From Astropecten irregularis (lineage: Eukaryota > Echinodermata > Asteroidea > Paxillosida > Astropectinidae), in the NCBI GenBank assembly GCA_963971285.1, contig OZ020247.1, forward strand, positions 14,032,614-14,096,613: a stretch of 64,000 bases of DNA, written 5' to 3'. Within the stretch, counting starts at the first letter, position 1, and the number at the start of each line of letters is the position of its first letter. The position numbers and the translations under genes were made by a program. The notes beneath the pieces are model-generated. The model was given only the letters and a program-made list of their open reading frames with translations. It was not told the DNA's origin and did not search any database. Shown piece after piece: positions 63,925 to 64,000 of the stretch.

Positions 63925-64000
63925 TTAAAGGCGAACAAAGTTCTAAGACTGATTGGAACAGGATTCGAACTTGGGACCTCCTGAGGTACACTGTACAATA
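63925..64000 (-). repeat. tRNA-derived SINE cut by the window edge
   Basis: CAGGATTCGAACTTGGGACC and CCTGAGGTACACTGTAC match the B-box and anticodon-arm region of the family. It lies in BCR-like intron 6. Confidence 0.6.

Overview
This is a eukaryotic, AT-rich, intron-rich nuclear window. GT-AG exon structures can be followed codon phase by codon phase, and the introns are filled with tRNA-derived SINEs and foldback (MITE-like) elements. Protein similarity, single invertebrate-type orthologues of vertebrate gene families, and abundant TACATGTA/TAGGCCTA-type sequence point to an invertebrate deuterostome. An echinoderm, perhaps a sea star, is my best guess from repeat style, but the species is not proven here.

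Layout. (1) 390-1166, minus: first coding exon of an SH2B-family adaptor whose remainder lies off the left edge. (2) 1167-7300: repeat-rich intergenic DNA. (3) 7301-14572, minus: a complete eight-exon AKAP1 orthologue of 568 residues with a mitochondrial membrane anchor, a KH domain and a Tudor domain. (4) 14573-17290: divergent promoter interval. (5) 17291-46306, plus: a complete 25-exon ULK1/ULK2 (Atg1/unc-51) autophagy kinase of 977 residues, with a kinase domain, a Ser/Pro-rich linker holding a microexon-encoded LC3-interacting motif, and a C-terminal EAT domain. (6) 46307-51369: probable long ULK 3' UTR, then intergenic DNA. (7) 51370 to beyond the right edge, plus: a BCR-like RhoGEF with its coiled coil, an acidic linker with two YxN motifs and the start of the DH domain.

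AKAP1 and ULK are transcribed divergently, and both act at mitochondria or autophagosomes in other animals. SH2B and BCR are signalling adaptors. The four genes do not form an operon.

The most notable non-genic features are: a 1,075-bp non-autonomous hAT element whose 8-bp target duplication starts on the T of the ULK exon-4 splice donor; two tiny hairpin insertions (22 and 30 bp) sharing the termini CATGGAGG...CCTCCATG, each flanked by a 7-bp direct repeat; a family of TTAA-flanked (piggyBac-like) MITEs; foldbacks with GGCTCC/GGCTCA-repeat ends; and a near-perfect 153-bp hairpin in the presumed ULK 3' UTR. All splice sites and repeat families were read by eye. No transcript or database comparison was run.
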